Assembly (NCBI GenBank): GCA_934278965.1
Contig: CAKQWL010000187.1
Span: 1 to 6,470 of the forward strand
Reading direction: 5' to 3'
DNA from: an uncultured Clostridia bacterium
GTDB lineage: Bacteria > Bacillota > Clostridia > Peptostreptococcales > Anaerovoracaceae
Length of the DNA stretch: 6,470 bases
A program made the position numbers and the translations under genes. Positions 6,039 through 6,470 of the stretch are shown in pieces. The notes under the pieces are model-generated. The model worked only from the letters and a program-made list of their open reading frames with translations. It had not been told where the DNA came from and ran no database searches. The first letter of the stretch is position 1, and each line of letters opens with the position of its first letter.

Positions 6039-6233
6039 TTACTTTGCTGTGTTCTCGCAGAAACGGTGCAGAATTGCCGCCAACTGTTCCCGCGTGATAG
6101 AATCATCCGCACCAAATGTGCCGTCACCGTAACCATTGATAATCTTATTGGCAGCCGCCCAAATAATCGCGTTTTCATAATAGCTTCCCGATTTTACATC
6201 CGAGAACATGCTTTTGCCGGATACCGCAGGAGC
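6039..6233 (-). pseudogene. C-terminal SLH domain of a second surface protein, 5'-truncated
   Basis: The minus strand encodes 64 residues and a stop: APAVSGKSMFSDV, then SYYENAIIWAAANKIINGYG, TFGADDSITREQLAAILHRF and a short tail. This is one complete SLH domain with the SITREQ form of the wall-binding motif. It matches the last SLH domain of the large surface protein, including the PAVSG linker before it, but is clearly diverged, so it belongs to a paralogous gene and is not a recent copy. Just upstream in this frame is a stop codon (TGA, 6239-6237), and there is no signal peptide or credible start, so the rest of the protein is missing at about 6233. The terminator downstream is intact. A protein starting at the internal ATG would lack export and cannot function as an SLH anchor. 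Confidence 0.85.
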
Positions 6234-6430
6234 GCCTCATTTTCAACTACTATCTCGATGAAAAGAAGGTCAAGGAAATTATCGAGCTGACTGGCACCAA
6301 AGAGTCTACCATCCGCTTTCATAACCGCAACATTTATTCCAAACTCGGCGTAAACTCACTGAAGCAAATGCTGCTGTACGCCGCCGTAATGAAGCAAGAG
6401 AATTCGAAAGATTCTGAGAACCGGGAATAG
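6230..6430 (+). pseudogene. C-terminal HTH domain of a LuxR-type regulator, 5'-truncated
   Basis: The plus strand reads ERLIFNYYLDEKKVKEIIEL, then TGTKESTIRFHNRNIYSKLG, then VNSLKQMLLYAAVMKQE and a polar tail before TAG at 6430. This is the LuxR/GerE DNA-binding fold, with the scaffold helix (KEIIELTG), the recognition helix (ESTIRFHNRNIYSKLGV) and the closing helix (LKQMLLYAAV). The usual LTxRE start of the domain is cut just before ER, and no start codon with a ribosome binding site precedes it. In Clostridia this kind of domain often ends longer proteins with a sensor or membrane N-terminus; which one was lost here cannot be seen. The upstream sequence in this frame is antisense to the SLH remnant, so the two broken genes touch head to head at about 6230-6234. 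Probably non-functional. Confidence 0.8.
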
Positions 6431-6470
6431 TGCGCGGAAATTTTCAAGCGTGATCCGGATTCGTTCAGAA
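6431..6470. other. window end, nothing recognised
   Basis: Forty bases after the LuxR stop codon show no gene, hairpin or promoter that can be supported. Confidence 0.4.

Noticed and set aside
6066..6290. Plus-strand frame of 74 codons across the SLH/LuxR junction
   Set aside because: It is antisense to the SLH remnant and out of frame with the LuxR fragment, so it is a shadow frame.

Overview
The window looks like chromosome of a Gram-positive anaerobe of the Bacillota, most likely a gut-type Clostridia. The reasons are strong GGAGG ribosome binding sites, sigma-A-like promoters with extended -10 boxes, a large exported protein anchored by S-layer homology (SLH) domains, an XRE regulator, a clostridial-type LysR and a TraX-family membrane protein. 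Coding DNA has balanced base composition, while the 340-base gap between the surface-protein gene and the XRE gene is clearly AT-rich. No rRNA, tRNA, CRISPR array, transposase or phage gene was seen. The species cannot be named from this.

Layout from left to right. (1) Bases 1-546, minus: the N-terminal part of a LysR-type regulator, cut by the window edge and carrying a frameshift inside the DNA-binding domain; its promoter lies at 605-633. (2) Bases 788-4306, minus: a 1172-residue secreted surface protein with signal peptide, right-handed beta-helix, accessory beta domains, Gly linker, an InlB-B-type repeat and three C-terminal SLH domains. It has its own promoter and a strong terminator (691-727). 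(3) Bases 4307-4646: AT-rich divergent regulatory region with a tandem 12-bp repeat on the -35 box of the surface-protein promoter, a 12-bp palindrome, a 12-bp inverted repeat near the regulator's likely promoter, and four copies of a TCAACWWTW motif. (4) Bases 4647-4931, plus: a small XRE/Cro-CI repressor-like protein. (5) Bases 4989-5027: a hairpin terminator that serves both strands. (6) Bases 5065-5856, minus: a TraX-family polytopic membrane protein with its own promoter. (7) Bases 5972-6003: terminator of a second SLH gene, of which only the last SLH domain survives (6039-6233, minus). (8) Bases 6230-6430, plus: the C-terminal DNA-binding domain of a LuxR-type regulator, without its N-terminus, abutting the SLH remnant head to head.

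How the parts may work together. The divergent pair of XRE regulator and SLH surface protein looks like a regulated surface-antigen or adhesin locus, with the XRE protein as the obvious candidate to bind the repeats between them; this is inference. The right end appears to be the remains of a similar divergent pair (SLH surface protein and LuxR regulator) from which one deletion removed both 5' halves and the shared promoter region, unless the join is an assembly error. No clearly new biological system is demonstrated. The most interesting items are the head-to-head double truncation and the repeat architecture of the 4307-4646 region.
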